Shown here piece after piece: positions 1-8,300 of a DNA stretch of 64,000 nucleotides. Position 1 is the stretch's first letter. Each line of letters starts with the position of its first letter. The notes under the pieces are model-generated. The model made no database searches, was not told the DNA's origin, and was given only the letters and a program-made list of their open reading frames with translations. Made by a program: the position numbers and the translations under genes. The stretch lies in contig NZ_LQOY01000207.1 in assembly GCF_002101675.1 (NCBI RefSeq), forward strand, positions 1-64,000. Direction: 5' to 3'. This DNA comes from Mycobacterium gordonae. GTDB lineage: Bacteria > Actinomycetota > Actinomycetes > Mycobacteriales > Mycobacteriaceae.

Positions 1-51
1 GCCCGCGACCTGGCCGCCGAGTTGCGCAAATCCTGGAACATCGACTTCGAC
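1..51. repeat. 51-bp perfect inverted copy of an internal glyS segment
   Basis: Bases 1-51 are the exact reverse complement of 451-501, which lie inside the 3' part of glyS. Read on the plus strand, bases 1-51 encode the glyS residues ARDLAAELRKSWNIDFD. Identity stops at base 52. The copy interrupts the PPE reading frame that starts at 152. It may be an assembly or contig-end chimera, or a real inverted duplication; the sequence alone cannot decide, because the repeat may continue beyond the window. Confidence 0.9.
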
Positions 52-152
52 AACCCCGACCACGCCGCCGCCGCCCCCACCATCGGCGCAGACCCAGCAC
101 CGGAAAACATCCGCACCGAATTGACCTCAGGCGGCAACACCCAGAAACTCAT
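1..152 (-). CDS. PPE family protein, N-terminal fragment (runs off left edge)
   Basis: The minus strand from an ATG at 152 reads MSFWVLPPEVNSVRMFSGAG and continues to AAAAWSGL, a typical PPE-domain opening with the Pro-Pro-Glu triplet at residues 7-9. A purine-rich AAGGG lies about 9 nt before the ATG. From base 51 downward the frame stays open but encodes SKSMFQDLRNSAARSR, which is the antisense of glyS and not PPE sequence, so only about 34 residues are genuine here. Position and strand match PPE40, which lies downstream of glyS in M. tuberculosis. PPE proteins are secreted or cell-surface substrates of type VII secretion. Confidence 0.75.
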   Translation of the reverse strand, partial: MSFWVLPPEVNSVRMFSGAGSAPMVGAAAAWSGLSKSMFQDLRNSAARSR

Positions 153-261
153 CCCAAACGCCCTTCTTCCGACGGGTTATTCTCAACCCTCGATCGGGGC
201 GTTACCGAGATCGACACGACTTCGGCGCACCGCAACGCGTTGTACGGCGAGCGGAAACGCC

Positions 262-1659
262 TTAAGCGCCCTTGAGTCGCACGGCCAGATAGTCGGCGAC
301 GTGGTCGATCGTCACCCGCTCTTGCGTCATGGCGTCGCGCTCGCGCACCGTGACGGCGTTGTCCTCGAGCGAGTCGAAATCCACCGTCACGCAGTACGGG
401 GTACCGATCTCGTCCTGGCGACGGTAGCGCCGGCCGATGGCTCCGGCGTCGTCGAAGTCGATGTTCCAGGATTTGCGCAACTCGGCGGCCAGGTCGCGGG
501 CCTTCGGGCTCAGGTCGGCGTGGCGGGACAGCGGCAGCACCGCTGCCTTGACCGGCGCCAGTCGGGGATCAAGTCGCAGCACCGTGCGCTTGTCCACGCC
601 GCCCTTGGCGTTGGGCGCCTCGTCCTCGACGTACGCATCGATCAAAAATGCCATGAAGGACCGGGTCAGGCCCGCTGCGGGTTCGATGACATAGGGGGTG
701 TATCGGGTGTCGGTGGCCTGGTCGTAGAACGACAGCTCGGTGCCGGAATGCTTACTGTGCGTTGACAAGTCGAAGTCGGTGCGGTTGGCGACGCCTTCGA
801 GCTCACCCCACGGGTTGCCCTGGAAACCGAACTTGTACTCGATGTCGACGGTGCGATCGGAGTAGTGCGACAACTTTTCTTTGGGGTGCTCGTAGAGGCG
901 CAGGTTCTCCGGGTCGATGCCGAGGTCGATATACCACTGGCGCCGGGTGTCGATCCAGTACTGGTGCCACTCTTTGGCGGTGGACGGCTCCACGAAGAAC
1001 TCCATCTCCATCTGCTCGAACTCACGGGTGCGGAAGATGAAGTTGCCCGGCGTGATCTCGTTGCGGAAGCTCTTGCCGATCTGCCCGATACCGAACGGCG
1101 GTTTCTTGCGGGAAGTCGTCACGACATTGGCGAAGTTGACGAAGATGCCCTGGGCGGTTTCAGGGCGCAGATAGTGCAGCCCCTCCTCGGTCTCGATGGG
1201 CCCCAGATAGGTCTTGAGCATCATGTTGAATTCGCGCGGTTCGGTCCACTCGCCCTTGGTTCCGCAGTCGGGGCAGACGATCTCCGACATCGGAACTGAA
1301 TCGGGATCAATGGCCGGGTCGCCCTTCCCCTTCTTCGCCGCATAGGCCTCCTGCATGTGGTCCTGGCGGTGCCGCTTGTGGCAGTTCAGGCACTCGACCA
1401 GAGGGTCATGGAAGACCTCCACGTGGCCCGAGGCCACCCACACTTCGCGAGGCAGGATGATTGAGGAATCGAGGCCGACGACGTCGTCCCGGCCGGTGAC
1501 GACCGAGCGCCACCACTGCTTCTTGATGTTCTCCTTGAGTTCCACGCCCAGCGGGCCGTAATCCCAGGCCGACTTGGTGCCCCCGTAAATTTCACCCGAG
1601 GGGAAGACGAAGCCGCGCCGCTTGGCCAGGTTGACTACGGTTTCGATGACGGACGCCAC
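262..1659 (-). CDS. glyS: Glycyl-tRNA synthetase (class II, alpha2 type)
   Basis: Charges tRNA-Gly with glycine in the cytoplasm. The 465-residue product has the family's usual length (about 463 in M. tuberculosis) and starts at a GTG with MASVIETVVNLAKRRGFVFP. A cysteine cluster (CLNCHKRH and later CPDCG) falls in the insertion between motifs 1 and 2. Motif 2 is seen as FRNEITPGNFIFRTREFEQ, and motif 3 as GLTRSFMAFL. The C-terminal anticodon-binding domain is complete and ends AVRLKGA. The gene is divergent from smtB, with about 210 bp between them. Bases 451-501 inside it recur inverted at the window start. Confidence 0.97.
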   Translation of the reverse strand: MASVIETVVNLAKRRGFVFPSGEIYGGTKSAWDYGPLGVELKENIKKQWWRSVVTGRDDVVGLDSSIILPREVWVASGHVEVFHDPLVECLNCHKRHRQDHMQEAYAAKKGKGDPAIDPDSVPMSEIVCPDCGTKGEWTEPREFNMMLKTYLGPIETEEGLHYLRPETAQGIFVNFANVVTTSRKKPPFGIGQIGKSFRNEITPGNFIFRTREFEQMEMEFFVEPSTAKEWHQYWIDTRRQWYIDLGIDPENLRLYEHPKEKLSHYSDRTVDIEYKFGFQGNPWGELEGVANRTDFDLSTHSKHSGTELSFYDQATDTRYTPYVIEPAAGLTRSFMAFLIDAYVEDEAPNAKGGVDKRTVLRLDPRLAPVKAAVLPLSRHADLSPKARDLAAELRKSWNIDFDDAGAIGRRYRRQDEIGTPYCVTVDFDSLEDNAVTVRERDAMTQERVTIDHVADYLAVRLKGA

Positions 1660-1758
1660 GGGGGTGTGCGCTCCCTTCGGAGGATTCGGCAGACACGGGC
1701 AGCGATGTCCGCTGCCCGCAAATCATCCGTCATGGTAGCGACCGGCGTCCGGTCTTTG

Positions 1759-1778
1759 ACATGCATCATCATGCATGT
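1759..1778. promoter_or_regulatory. Palindrome upstream of smtB-zur, candidate SmtB operator
   Basis: A perfect inverted repeat, ACATGCAT-CATC-ATGCATGT, lies about 90 bp before the smtB start in the glyS/smtB divergent region. ArsR/SmtB repressors bind AT-rich palindromes of this kind, and M. tuberculosis SmtB is known to bind its own promoter. The palindrome is seen directly; assigning it to SmtB is inference. Confidence 0.5.
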
Positions 1779-1867
1779 GACAGTGGAGGGCAGCCGCGCC
1801 TCGTGTGGACGGACTCGTCCGTAGCGGCCCGTATGCCCCGAACGTTCGAAAGTGGTGACTCCGCACG

Positions 1868-2257
1868 GTGACATCGTCGACCCCTACCGCCGCCGATGAC
1901 GAGCTGGCGGGTCATCACGAGCACGCCGCTGACGGTGTCACGGCGCGCCCGGCGTATCCGACGCCGCCGCCGCGCGAGATCCTGGACGCCGCCGGCGAAT
2001 TGCTGCGCGCGCTGGCCGCTCCGGTGCGCATCGCGATCGTGTTGCAGCTACGCGAGTCCCAGCGCTGCGTGCACGAACTGGTCGACGCGTTGGGTGTGCC
2101 CCAGCCGTTGGTCAGTCAGCATCTGAAGATTCTGAAGGCGGCCGGAGTGGTCTCCGGCGAGCGATCCGGCCGTGAAGTGCTCTACCGGCTTGCCGATCAC
2201 CACCTCGCGCACATCGTGGTCGACGCGGTGGCCCACGCCGGCGAGGACGACGAATGA
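1868..2257 (+). CDS. smtB: ArsR/SmtB-family zinc-responsive repressor
   Basis: A 129-residue winged-helix repressor that should leave its operator when it binds Zn(II). After a His-rich, poorly ordered N-terminus (GHHEHAADG), the ArsR fold begins near residue 38 (REILDAAGELLRALAAPVRIAIVLQL). The recognition helix region is VPQPLVSQHLKILKAAGVV, and the protein ends with a metal-type HHLAHIVVDAVAHAGE helix. It starts at GTG. Its TGA overlaps the ATG of zur (ATGA), so the two are translationally coupled, as with Rv2358-Rv2359. In M. tuberculosis SmtB represses this operon when zinc is low. Confidence 0.93.
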   Translation: MTSSTPTAADDELAGHHEHAADGVTARPAYPTPPPREILDAAGELLRALAAPVRIAIVLQLRESQRCVHELVDALGVPQPLVSQHLKILKAAGVVSGERSGREVLYRLADHHLAHIVVDAVAHAGEDDE

Positions 2258-2652
2258 GCAACACCAGCGTGCGCTCCACCCGTCAGCGAGCGGCGATTTC
2301 CACACTGCTGGAAACGCTCGACGAATTCCGCTCGGCCCAGGAACTGCATGACGAACTGCGCCGTCGTGGCGAGAACATCGGCCTGACCACCGTTTACCGG
2401 ACGCTGCAGTCGATGGCCGCGGCGGGCATGGTGGACACGCTGCGCACCGACACCGGAGAGTCGGTGTACCGCCGGTGCTCGGAGCACCATCACCACCATC
2501 TGGTGTGCCGCAGCTGCGGATCCACCATCGAGGTCGGAGATCACGAGGTCGAGGCCTGGGCGGCCGAGGTGGCCGCCAAGTACGGATATTCCGAGGTTAG
2601 TCACACCATCGAGATCTTCGGCACCTGTTCGGACTGCCGCCGAGCCGGCTAG
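2254..2652 (+). CDS. zur: Zinc uptake regulator (Fur family)
   Basis: A 132-residue Fur-family repressor, called FurB or Zur in M. tuberculosis. The N-terminal winged helix includes RSTRQRAAISTLLETLDEF and the TTVYRTLQ recognition helix. The C-terminal part carries the His run EHHHHHLVCRSCG and a second Cys pair, CSDC, giving the CxxC...CxxC structural zinc site. With zinc bound it represses zinc-uptake genes and alternative (zinc-free) ribosomal proteins. It is the second gene of the smtB-zur operon, overlapping smtB by 4 bp. Confidence 0.95.
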   Translation: MSNTSVRSTRQRAAISTLLETLDEFRSAQELHDELRRRGENIGLTTVYRTLQSMAAAGMVDTLRTDTGESVYRRCSEHHHHHLVCRSCGSTIEVGDHEVEAWAAEVAAKYGYSEVSHTIEIFGTCSDCRRAG

Positions 2653-2693
2653 TCGTCTCCGCGAGGGTGAAGCTGGCTTCACGCTGGGCGTGA

Positions 2694-3092
2694 TTAAGTG
2701 GTCAGCTCGCCACGTATCCGGGCACCGGTGTCGAGCACAAGCAGGATCAGGGTGCGCAGGGCATCGTCGGTCAGGCCGGCGCCCGGAAAGTTGTAGCGCA
2801 GCATCACGTCACCGGTCTTGGCATCCCGAGTGCCCTTTTCCAGCAGGGTCAGCGAGCCGAAGTTCACTTCCCGCGCCTCCCGGGCCACCTGGTCGCGAAC
2901 CTTCTTGGTCAGCGGCAGATCCCAGACCAGCACCTGTGTCAGCGACATCAGGTCGAGGTCTTCGACGATGCGCACCACGCGCAGAGAAGCGAAGGTGCCG
3001 TTGTGCCGGACGGTGAGAGCACCGTCGGACTCGACCTCCACGGACAGTATTTCTCCGAGTATCGACGCCAGCCGATCCAGCAGCGATGTCAT
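2694..3092 (-). CDS. Conserved hypothetical protein (Rv2360c-like, possible YbjN-type fold)
   Basis: The 132-residue product begins MTSLLDRLASILGEILSVEV; the start is set by its ATG, which shares one base with the uppS stop (TGATG), suggesting translational coupling. A longer upstream frame exists but would overlap uppS. The alternating strand-helix pattern (SLRVVRIVEDLDLMSLTQVL, then LTDDALRTLILLVLD) resembles the YbjN/secretion-chaperone-like superfamily, but no catalytic motif is visible. It is last in the recO-uppS group, as Rv2360c is in M. tuberculosis. Function unknown. Confidence 0.8.
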   Translation of the reverse strand: MTSLLDRLASILGEILSVEVESDGALTVRHNGTFASLRVVRIVEDLDLMSLTQVLVWDLPLTKKVRDQVAREAREVNFGSLTLLEKGTRDAKTGDVMLRYNFPGAGLTDDALRTLILLVLDTGARIRGELTT

Positions 3093-3982
3093 CAGGCACT
3101 TCCGAACCGGCGGTTGCGTGACGCGTACTCCTCGCAGGCCGCCCACAGATCGCGGCGGTCGTAGTCGGGCCACAGCTTGTCCTGGAAGACGTACTCGGCG
3201 TACGCCGCCTGCCAGAGCATGAAATTGCTGGATCGATGCTCGCCCGAGGTCCGCAGGAACAGGTCCACGTCGGGGATGTCGGGCCGCTGCATGTGCCGCG
3301 AGATGGTCGCCTCGTTGACGCGCTCCGGGTTCAGCCGACCGGCCGCGGCCTCGGTGGCGATTTTTCGGGCCGCCTCCGCGATCTCCATGCGGCCCCCGTA
3401 GTTGACGCAGTAGTTGATGGTGATGACGTCGTTGTTCTTCGTCACCTCCTCCGCGACGGCCAGCTCATTGATGACGCTGCGCCACAGCCGCGGCGCGGAG
3501 CCCACCCAGCGGATCTTGACGCCCATCTCGTTGAGGATGTCGCGCCGTCGTCGCACCACGTCGCGGTTGAAGCCCATCAGGAAGCGCACTTCCTCGGCCG
3601 ACCGCTTCCAGTTCTCCGTGGAGAACGCATAGAGACTGAGCCACTTGATCCCGATTTCGACTGCGCCACAAGCGATGTCGATCACCACCGCCTCGCCCAT
3701 CTTGTGTCCCTCGGTGCGGCGCAGGCCGCGTTGGGTGGCCCAGCGGCCGTTGCCGTCCATCACTATGGCGACGTGATTGGGCAACTGAGCGGCGGGGATC
3801 CGGGGCGCAACTGCCTTGGATGTGTGCTGGGGAGGTCGCCGCGGTCCTCCGCCGGGCGCCGGTGGCAGCTCCGGGAAAACGACGGGCCAGGTCGATGTGT
3901 CGGGAAAGGTCGGGTAGTCCGGCGGCGCGGGGGGTAGTTGCGGAAACTCGGTTGATTTCCGACGTTCGGCCTTCTTAGCCAC
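3092..3982 (-). CDS. uppS: Decaprenyl diphosphate synthase (cis-prenyltransferase)
   Basis: Adds isopentenyl units in Z configuration to make decaprenyl diphosphate, the lipid carrier for peptidoglycan and arabinogalactan precursors, at the inner face of the membrane. The 296-residue protein has a Pro-rich N-terminal extension of about 65 residues, then the catalytic motif HVAIVMDGNGRW (Asp76), SLYAFSTENWKR, and the C-terminal DLFLRTSGEHRSSNFMLWQ region that binds diphosphate. It corresponds to Rv2361c. It overlaps recO by 8 bp upstream and shares one base with the next gene. Confidence 0.96.
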   Translation of the reverse strand: MAKKAERRKSTEFPQLPPAPPDYPTFPDTSTWPVVFPELPPAPGGGPRRPPQHTSKAVAPRIPAAQLPNHVAIVMDGNGRWATQRGLRRTEGHKMGEAVVIDIACGAVEIGIKWLSLYAFSTENWKRSAEEVRFLMGFNRDVVRRRRDILNEMGVKIRWVGSAPRLWRSVINELAVAEEVTKNNDVITINYCVNYGGRMEIAEAARKIATEAAAGRLNPERVNEATISRHMQRPDIPDVDLFLRTSGEHRSSNFMLWQAAYAEYVFQDKLWPDYDRRDLWAACEEYASRNRRFGSA

Positions 3983-4784
3983 ACTCGGTATCCTGCCCGA
4001 TCAGTCCAGCGCTGGCCTGTTCGCGTTTCACGGACCGTGCATCCGCCTGGTAGACCCGCTCCACCAGAGGCAGCGTCTTGAGTTGCCGCTCCAGGTGCCA
4101 TTGCAGATGCGCGGCCACCAGTCCGCTGACATAACTGCGGTGCGCCGGCGGCGACTGCTCGGCGGACTCCCAATCGCCGTCGTGCAACGCGGACATCAGA
4201 TCCAGCACGCCCAACGGCGGCGTGGTGGCTCCCGCCGGACGGCAGTGCGCGCAGACGCTGCCTCCGGCGGCGATGTGGAAGGCGCGATGCGGACCGGGGG
4301 TGGCGCAGCGGGCGCACTCGGTCAGTGCCGGTGCCCATCCGGCGGTGCTCATGGCGCGCAGGAGATAGGCGTCCAGCAGCAGATCGCGGGGACGGCGGTC
4401 GTCCGCTACCGCCCGCAGCGCACTCACCGTCAGCCGGTGCAGCGCCGGGGCGGGCGCCCGCTCCTCGCCGGCCAGCCGTTCGGCGGTTTCCAGCATCGCG
4501 CAACCGCAGGTGTAACGGCCGTAGTCGTTGACGATGTCGGTGGCGAACGCGTCGATCGAGACCACTTGGGTGACGATGTCGAGGTTGCGGCCCGGGTGCA
4601 GCTGCGCGTCGATGTGCGCGAACGGCTCCAACCGCGCGCCGAATTTGCTGCGGGTGCGCCGCACCCCCTTGGCCACCGCGCGGACCAGCCCGTGATCGCG
4701 GGTCAGCAGGGTGACGATCCGGTCGGCTTCGCCAAGCTTGTGCTGGCGCAGCACAACAGCCCGGTCTCGATACAGCCGCATCAT
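3975..4784 (-). CDS. recO: DNA repair protein RecO
   Basis: A recombination mediator that, with RecR, loads RecA on SSB-coated single-stranded DNA. The 269-residue protein starts MMRLYRDRAVVLRQHKLGEADR, a typical RecO OB-fold opening. A zinc-finger-like Cys4 arrangement is visible near residues 160-185 (CARC ... CAHC). It is first in the recO-uppS-Rv2360c-like group. Its start codon lies only 3 bp from a duplicated 53-bp hairpin element, so its leader differs from a simple promoter region. Confidence 0.95.
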   Translation of the reverse strand: MMRLYRDRAVVLRQHKLGEADRIVTLLTRDHGLVRAVAKGVRRTRSKFGARLEPFAHIDAQLHPGRNLDIVTQVVSIDAFATDIVNDYGRYTCGCAMLETAERLAGEERAPAPALHRLTVSALRAVADDRRPRDLLLDAYLLRAMSTAGWAPALTECARCATPGPHRAFHIAAGGSVCAHCRPAGATTPPLGVLDLMSALHDGDWESAEQSPPAHRSYVSGLVAAHLQWHLERQLKTLPLVERVYQADARSVKREQASAGLIGQDTECG

Positions 4785-4787
4785 GCT

Positions 4788-4893
4788 GATCTTAGTGGCG
4801 ACCCGCTGCGCCCGGCTTCGCCGCGCTGGCGATCGCCACGGATCTTAGTGGCGACCCGCTGCGCCCGGCTTCGCCGCGCTGGCGATCGCCACG
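4788..4893. repeat. Two perfect tandem copies of a 53-bp hairpin element
   Basis: Bases 4788-4840 and 4841-4893 are identical 53-bp units. Each contains a large imperfect hairpin whose outer arms are GTGGCGA and TCGCCAC, with a GC-rich core around CCGGCTTCGCC. The unit resembles hairpin sequences that I recall as common between genes in slow-growing mycobacteria; that recollection needs a genome search. It lies between the divergent recO and amiA2 starts and may affect either promoter or act as a transcription barrier. Confidence 0.9.
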
Positions 4894-4948
4894 AGTTTTG
4901 CACCCCACCGCGACATCGCGGGGATCCGCGCCGATAGTCTCGTACCCC

Positions 4949-6460
4949 GTGGTTGGCGCTTCCGAGTTCGCTGCCGGGGTCGATTCCGGCTCCCGTCACC
5001 GGCGCTTGCCCACGCTGACCGACCTGCTCTACCAGCTGGCGACCAGGAAGGTCACCGCCGCCGAGCTGGTCCGCCGTTCGCTGCACGAAATAGATGTGAG
5101 CCAGTCCACACTGAACGCGTTCCGGGTGGTGCTCACCGAGTCTGCCCTGGCCGATGCGGCCGCGGCCGACCGCCGCCGCGCCGCCGGCGATACGGCGCCA
5201 TTGCTGGGCATCCCGATCGCGGTGAAAGACGACGTCGACGTTGCCGGCGTGCCCACGGCATACGGCACCGACGGGTACGTTCCGCCCGCCACAGCCGACA
5301 GCGAGGTGGTGCGTCGCCTCAAGGCGGCCGGCGCCGTGATCGTCGGCAAGACCAACACCTGCGAACTGGGCCAGTGGCCGTTCACCAGTGGACCGGGCTT
5401 CGGCCACACCCGCAACCCCTGGTCGCGCCGGCACACTCCGGGTGGATCGTCGGGCGGCAGCGCGGCCGCCGTGGCCGCCGGCCTGGTGACCGCGGCGATC
5501 GGCTCCGACGGTGCGGGCAGCGTCCGCATCCCGGCCGCATGGACACATCTGGTCGGCATCAAGCCGCAACGCGGTCGCATCTCCACCTGGCCGGAACCCG
5601 AGGCTTTCAACGGCATCACCGTCCACGGTGTCCTGGCCCGCACCGTCGCCGACGCGGCTCTGGTGCTGGACGCGGCGTCCGGCAACGTCGAGGGCGACCT
5701 GCACAAGCCTCCCCCGCTCACGGCCTCCGACTACGTCGGCATCGCGCCCGGTCCGCTGAAGATCGCCCTGTCATCCGGCATCCCCTACACCTTTTTTCGG
5801 GCCAAGCTGCATCCCGAGATTCTGGCCGCCATTCAGAAGGTGGGTGAGCAGCTCGAACTGCTCGGCCACACGGTGGTCAAAGGAAACCCGGACTACGGCG
5901 TGCGGCTGTCGTGGGATTTCCTGGCGCGATCGATGGCCGGGCTCTGGGACTGGGGAGAACGACTGGGCGAGAACGTCAACTGGGACCCCCGCACCCTGTC
6001 CAACATGCGGACCGGCCACATGTTGTCGCAAGCGACCCTGCGCACCGCGCGCCGCCACGAAGCCGCCGATCGACGTCGCGTCGGGTCGATCTTCAACATC
6101 GTGGATGTGGTGTTAGCGCCGACCACTGCCCAACCGCCTCCGTTGGCGCGCTACTTCGACCGGATGAGCGGCATCGCCACCGACCGTGCCGTCATCGCCG
6201 CCTGCCCGTACGCCTGGCCGTGGAACGTCCTGGGCTGGCCGTCGATCAACGTGCCGGCGGGTTTCACCTCTGACGGACTGCCCATCGGCGTACAGCTGAT
6301 GGGCCCGGCCAACAGTGAAGGCATGCTGATTTCGCTGGCCGCCGAGCTGGAGGCGGTCAGCGGGTGGGCATCCAAGCAACCCAAGGTCTGGTGGAACACC
6401 GGCAACAGCACGCCGCCGTTGCACAGCGTGCCAACCCCGCGCGATCGAAACCTGCGCTAG
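4949..6460 (+). CDS. amiA2: Amidase signature family protein
   Basis: A predicted C-N amide hydrolase. The amidase-signature catalytic triad is visible: Lys in IPIAVKDDVDV, cis-Ser in the GGSSGGSAAAVAAG stretch, and the nucleophile Ser in GSDGAGSVRIPAAW. The chosen GTG start (4949, giving VVGASEF) matches my recollection of the M. tuberculosis AmiA2 N-terminus; an upstream ATG at 4898 in the same frame would add 17 residues with no family support. The 503-residue length is slightly above the 484 of M. tuberculosis because of a C-terminal tail. The natural substrate is unknown. Confidence 0.92.
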   Translation: MVGASEFAAGVDSGSRHRRLPTLTDLLYQLATRKVTAAELVRRSLHEIDVSQSTLNAFRVVLTESALADAAAADRRRAAGDTAPLLGIPIAVKDDVDVAGVPTAYGTDGYVPPATADSEVVRRLKAAGAVIVGKTNTCELGQWPFTSGPGFGHTRNPWSRRHTPGGSSGGSAAAVAAGLVTAAIGSDGAGSVRIPAAWTHLVGIKPQRGRISTWPEPEAFNGITVHGVLARTVADAALVLDAASGNVEGDLHKPPPLTASDYVGIAPGPLKIALSSGIPYTFFRAKLHPEILAAIQKVGEQLELLGHTVVKGNPDYGVRLSWDFLARSMAGLWDWGERLGENVNWDPRTLSNMRTGHMLSQATLRTARRHEAADRRRVGSIFNIVDVVLAPTTAQPPPLARYFDRMSGIATDRAVIAACPYAWPWNVLGWPSINVPAGFTSDGLPIGVQLMGPANSEGMLISLAAELEAVSGWASKQPKVWWNTGNSTPPLHSVPTPRDRNLR

Positions 6461-6493
6461 CGCATCGGGTTTGGCAGTTGCCCCGCGGGGTAA

Positions 6494-8152
6494 TTGACCG
6501 CGGTGAATGGATCGGCGAGCCGGACCCGCGAACTCGATGCGGTTGCCAGCAGTCACTTCGGCTGGGACCAGCTCACCGAGCACCAACGCGAGGGGATGCG
6601 AGCCGTTCTGCACGGTCGTGATCTGCTCGCCGTGATGCCGACCGGTTCGGGGAAATCGGCGATCTACCAGGTTCCCTCCTTGCTGACCGGCGGCGCCACC
6701 CTGGTGGTCTCGCCGCTGCTGGCGCTGCAGGAGGATCAGATCACCGCCATCGGTGAAAGCGGTGCGGGAAGGGCGGTGGCGATCAACTCCGCGCTGCGAG
6801 CCGCGCAGCGCCGCCAGTCGTGGCAGGCCATTGAGAGCGGGAGCGCAGACTTCATTTTCATCTCTCCCGAACAGTTGGCCAATGACGAGGTGGTCGGCCT
6901 ATTGCGCCGCTCCCGGCTGTCGCTGCTGGTCGTCGATGAGGCGCACTGTGTGTCCGCCTGGGGTCACGACTTCCGCCCCGACTATCGGCGCCTCGCCGAC
7001 GTGTTTCGTCAACTGGGCGAGTCCATTCCGGTCGCGGCTTTGACGGCGACCGCCTCGGTGGTGGTGCGGCGCGACATCGTGGGGCGGCTGGGACTATGCG
7101 AACCCGCCGTCGTCATCGGCGGTTTCGACCGGCCCACCCTCCGCCTGATCGTCGAACGGTATCTCGACGAGGAGAACAAGCGCTCCGCGGTGGTCGACTG
7201 GGTGGCGGCATTGCAGGGGCCTGGCCTGCTGTACACCGCCACCCGCAAAGATGCCGAGTCTTACGCGAAAAGTCTGCGCGAGAAGGGCATTGCCGCGGCG
7301 TTCTACCATGCGGGCATGTCCGCGGCGCAACGCGAGGAGGTCCACGCCGGTTTTCGCGACGACGTGTATGAGGTGGTGGCGGCGACGTCGGCGTTCGGGA
7401 TGGGAATCGACAAACCCAACGTCCGGTTCGTCGCTCACGCGTCGATACCAGATTCCCTGGACACTTATTACCAGCAGATCGGCCGCGCCGGCCGAGACGG
7501 TGCGCAAGCCCACGCGCTGCTCTTCTACCGACCCGAAGACCTAGGCCTGGCACGCTTTTTCACTGCAGGTCGGCCGGACGAGCAGCTGCTCCGGACGGTA
7601 TTCGGCGTGTTGGATCCGACCCAGCCCACGAAGCTGAAAGACCTGCGCAACGAACTCTCCGTGCCTGGGCGCAGGTTGACGAGCGCGGTCAACGTCCTTG
7701 AAGAGGCCGGCGCCGTGCGCTCCACGCGCAAGGGCTTCGTGCGCACGACGGCATCGGCCGACGCGGCAGTCGCAGCAGCCCTGGAGATGACGGAGCTGCG
7801 CGAGCGCGTCGATCTCAGCCGGGTCGAGATGATGCGTGGCTACGCGGAAACCTATTCGTGCCGAAGGATTTCCCTGCTCTCCTACTTCGGCGAGTACCTG
7901 GACAACCCCTGCGGCAACTGCGACCGGTGCCTGGCGGCCGAGCGGCTGGATGACGTCAGTACCGAACGGCCGGCATACCGGGTCGGCACCGCCGTCCGCC
8001 ATTCCCAGTGGGGGCCGGGCATGGTGATCGGTGGCGACCGGGAACGTGTGACCGTGCTCTTCGACGACTTCGGTTACCGCACCTTGTCCCTGGACGCAGT
8101 GCGCGATAAGGGCCTGCTGGAGGTCGCAGAAACGGACCCCGCGGCGAGCTGA
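6494..8152 (+). CDS. RecQ-like ATP-dependent DNA helicase
   Basis: A 552-residue superfamily 2 helicase. Motif I is MPTGSGKS, motif II is VVDEAHCVSAWGHDF (DEAH box with the RecQ aromatic loop), and motif VI is QQIGRAGRDG. The RecQ zinc-binding site follows as SCRRISLLSYFGE and CGNCDRC. No HRDC domain is seen; instead the last 60 residues (VRHSQWGPGMVIGGDRERVT) look like the small beta-barrel tail found on UvrD/PcrA helicases. It would unwind recombination or stalled-fork structures 3'-5'. M. tuberculosis has no gene at this position, between amiA2 and era, so it is accessory relative to that genome. Confidence 0.9.
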   Translation: MTAVNGSASRTRELDAVASSHFGWDQLTEHQREGMRAVLHGRDLLAVMPTGSGKSAIYQVPSLLTGGATLVVSPLLALQEDQITAIGESGAGRAVAINSALRAAQRRQSWQAIESGSADFIFISPEQLANDEVVGLLRRSRLSLLVVDEAHCVSAWGHDFRPDYRRLADVFRQLGESIPVAALTATASVVVRRDIVGRLGLCEPAVVIGGFDRPTLRLIVERYLDEENKRSAVVDWVAALQGPGLLYTATRKDAESYAKSLREKGIAAAFYHAGMSAAQREEVHAGFRDDVYEVVAATSAFGMGIDKPNVRFVAHASIPDSLDTYYQQIGRAGRDGAQAHALLFYRPEDLGLARFFTAGRPDEQLLRTVFGVLDPTQPTKLKDLRNELSVPGRRLTSAVNVLEEAGAVRSTRKGFVRTTASADAAVAAALEMTELRERVDLSRVEMMRGYAETYSCRRISLLSYFGEYLDNPCGNCDRCLAAERLDDVSTERPAYRVGTAVRHSQWGPGMVIGGDRERVTVLFDDFGYRTLSLDAVRDKGLLEVAETDPAAS

Positions 8153-8300
8153 CGGGGCTCCGAAGGCGCGCCGTCCGCCCCCGCGATTCATGTCGTACTC
8201 AAATCTTTTATTTCTGTGGGTCAAAGGTCTTGGAAGCGTGCAATTATGGGCCATCGCCCCGTGTGCCGGTGGTTGAAAATCAACGGGTTGGAGGACAACG

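Noticed and set aside
22..765. 247-residue plus-strand ORF at the left edge
   Set aside because: It begins in the inverted glyS fragment and ends as the antisense of glyS; the real gene there is the minus-strand PPE start.
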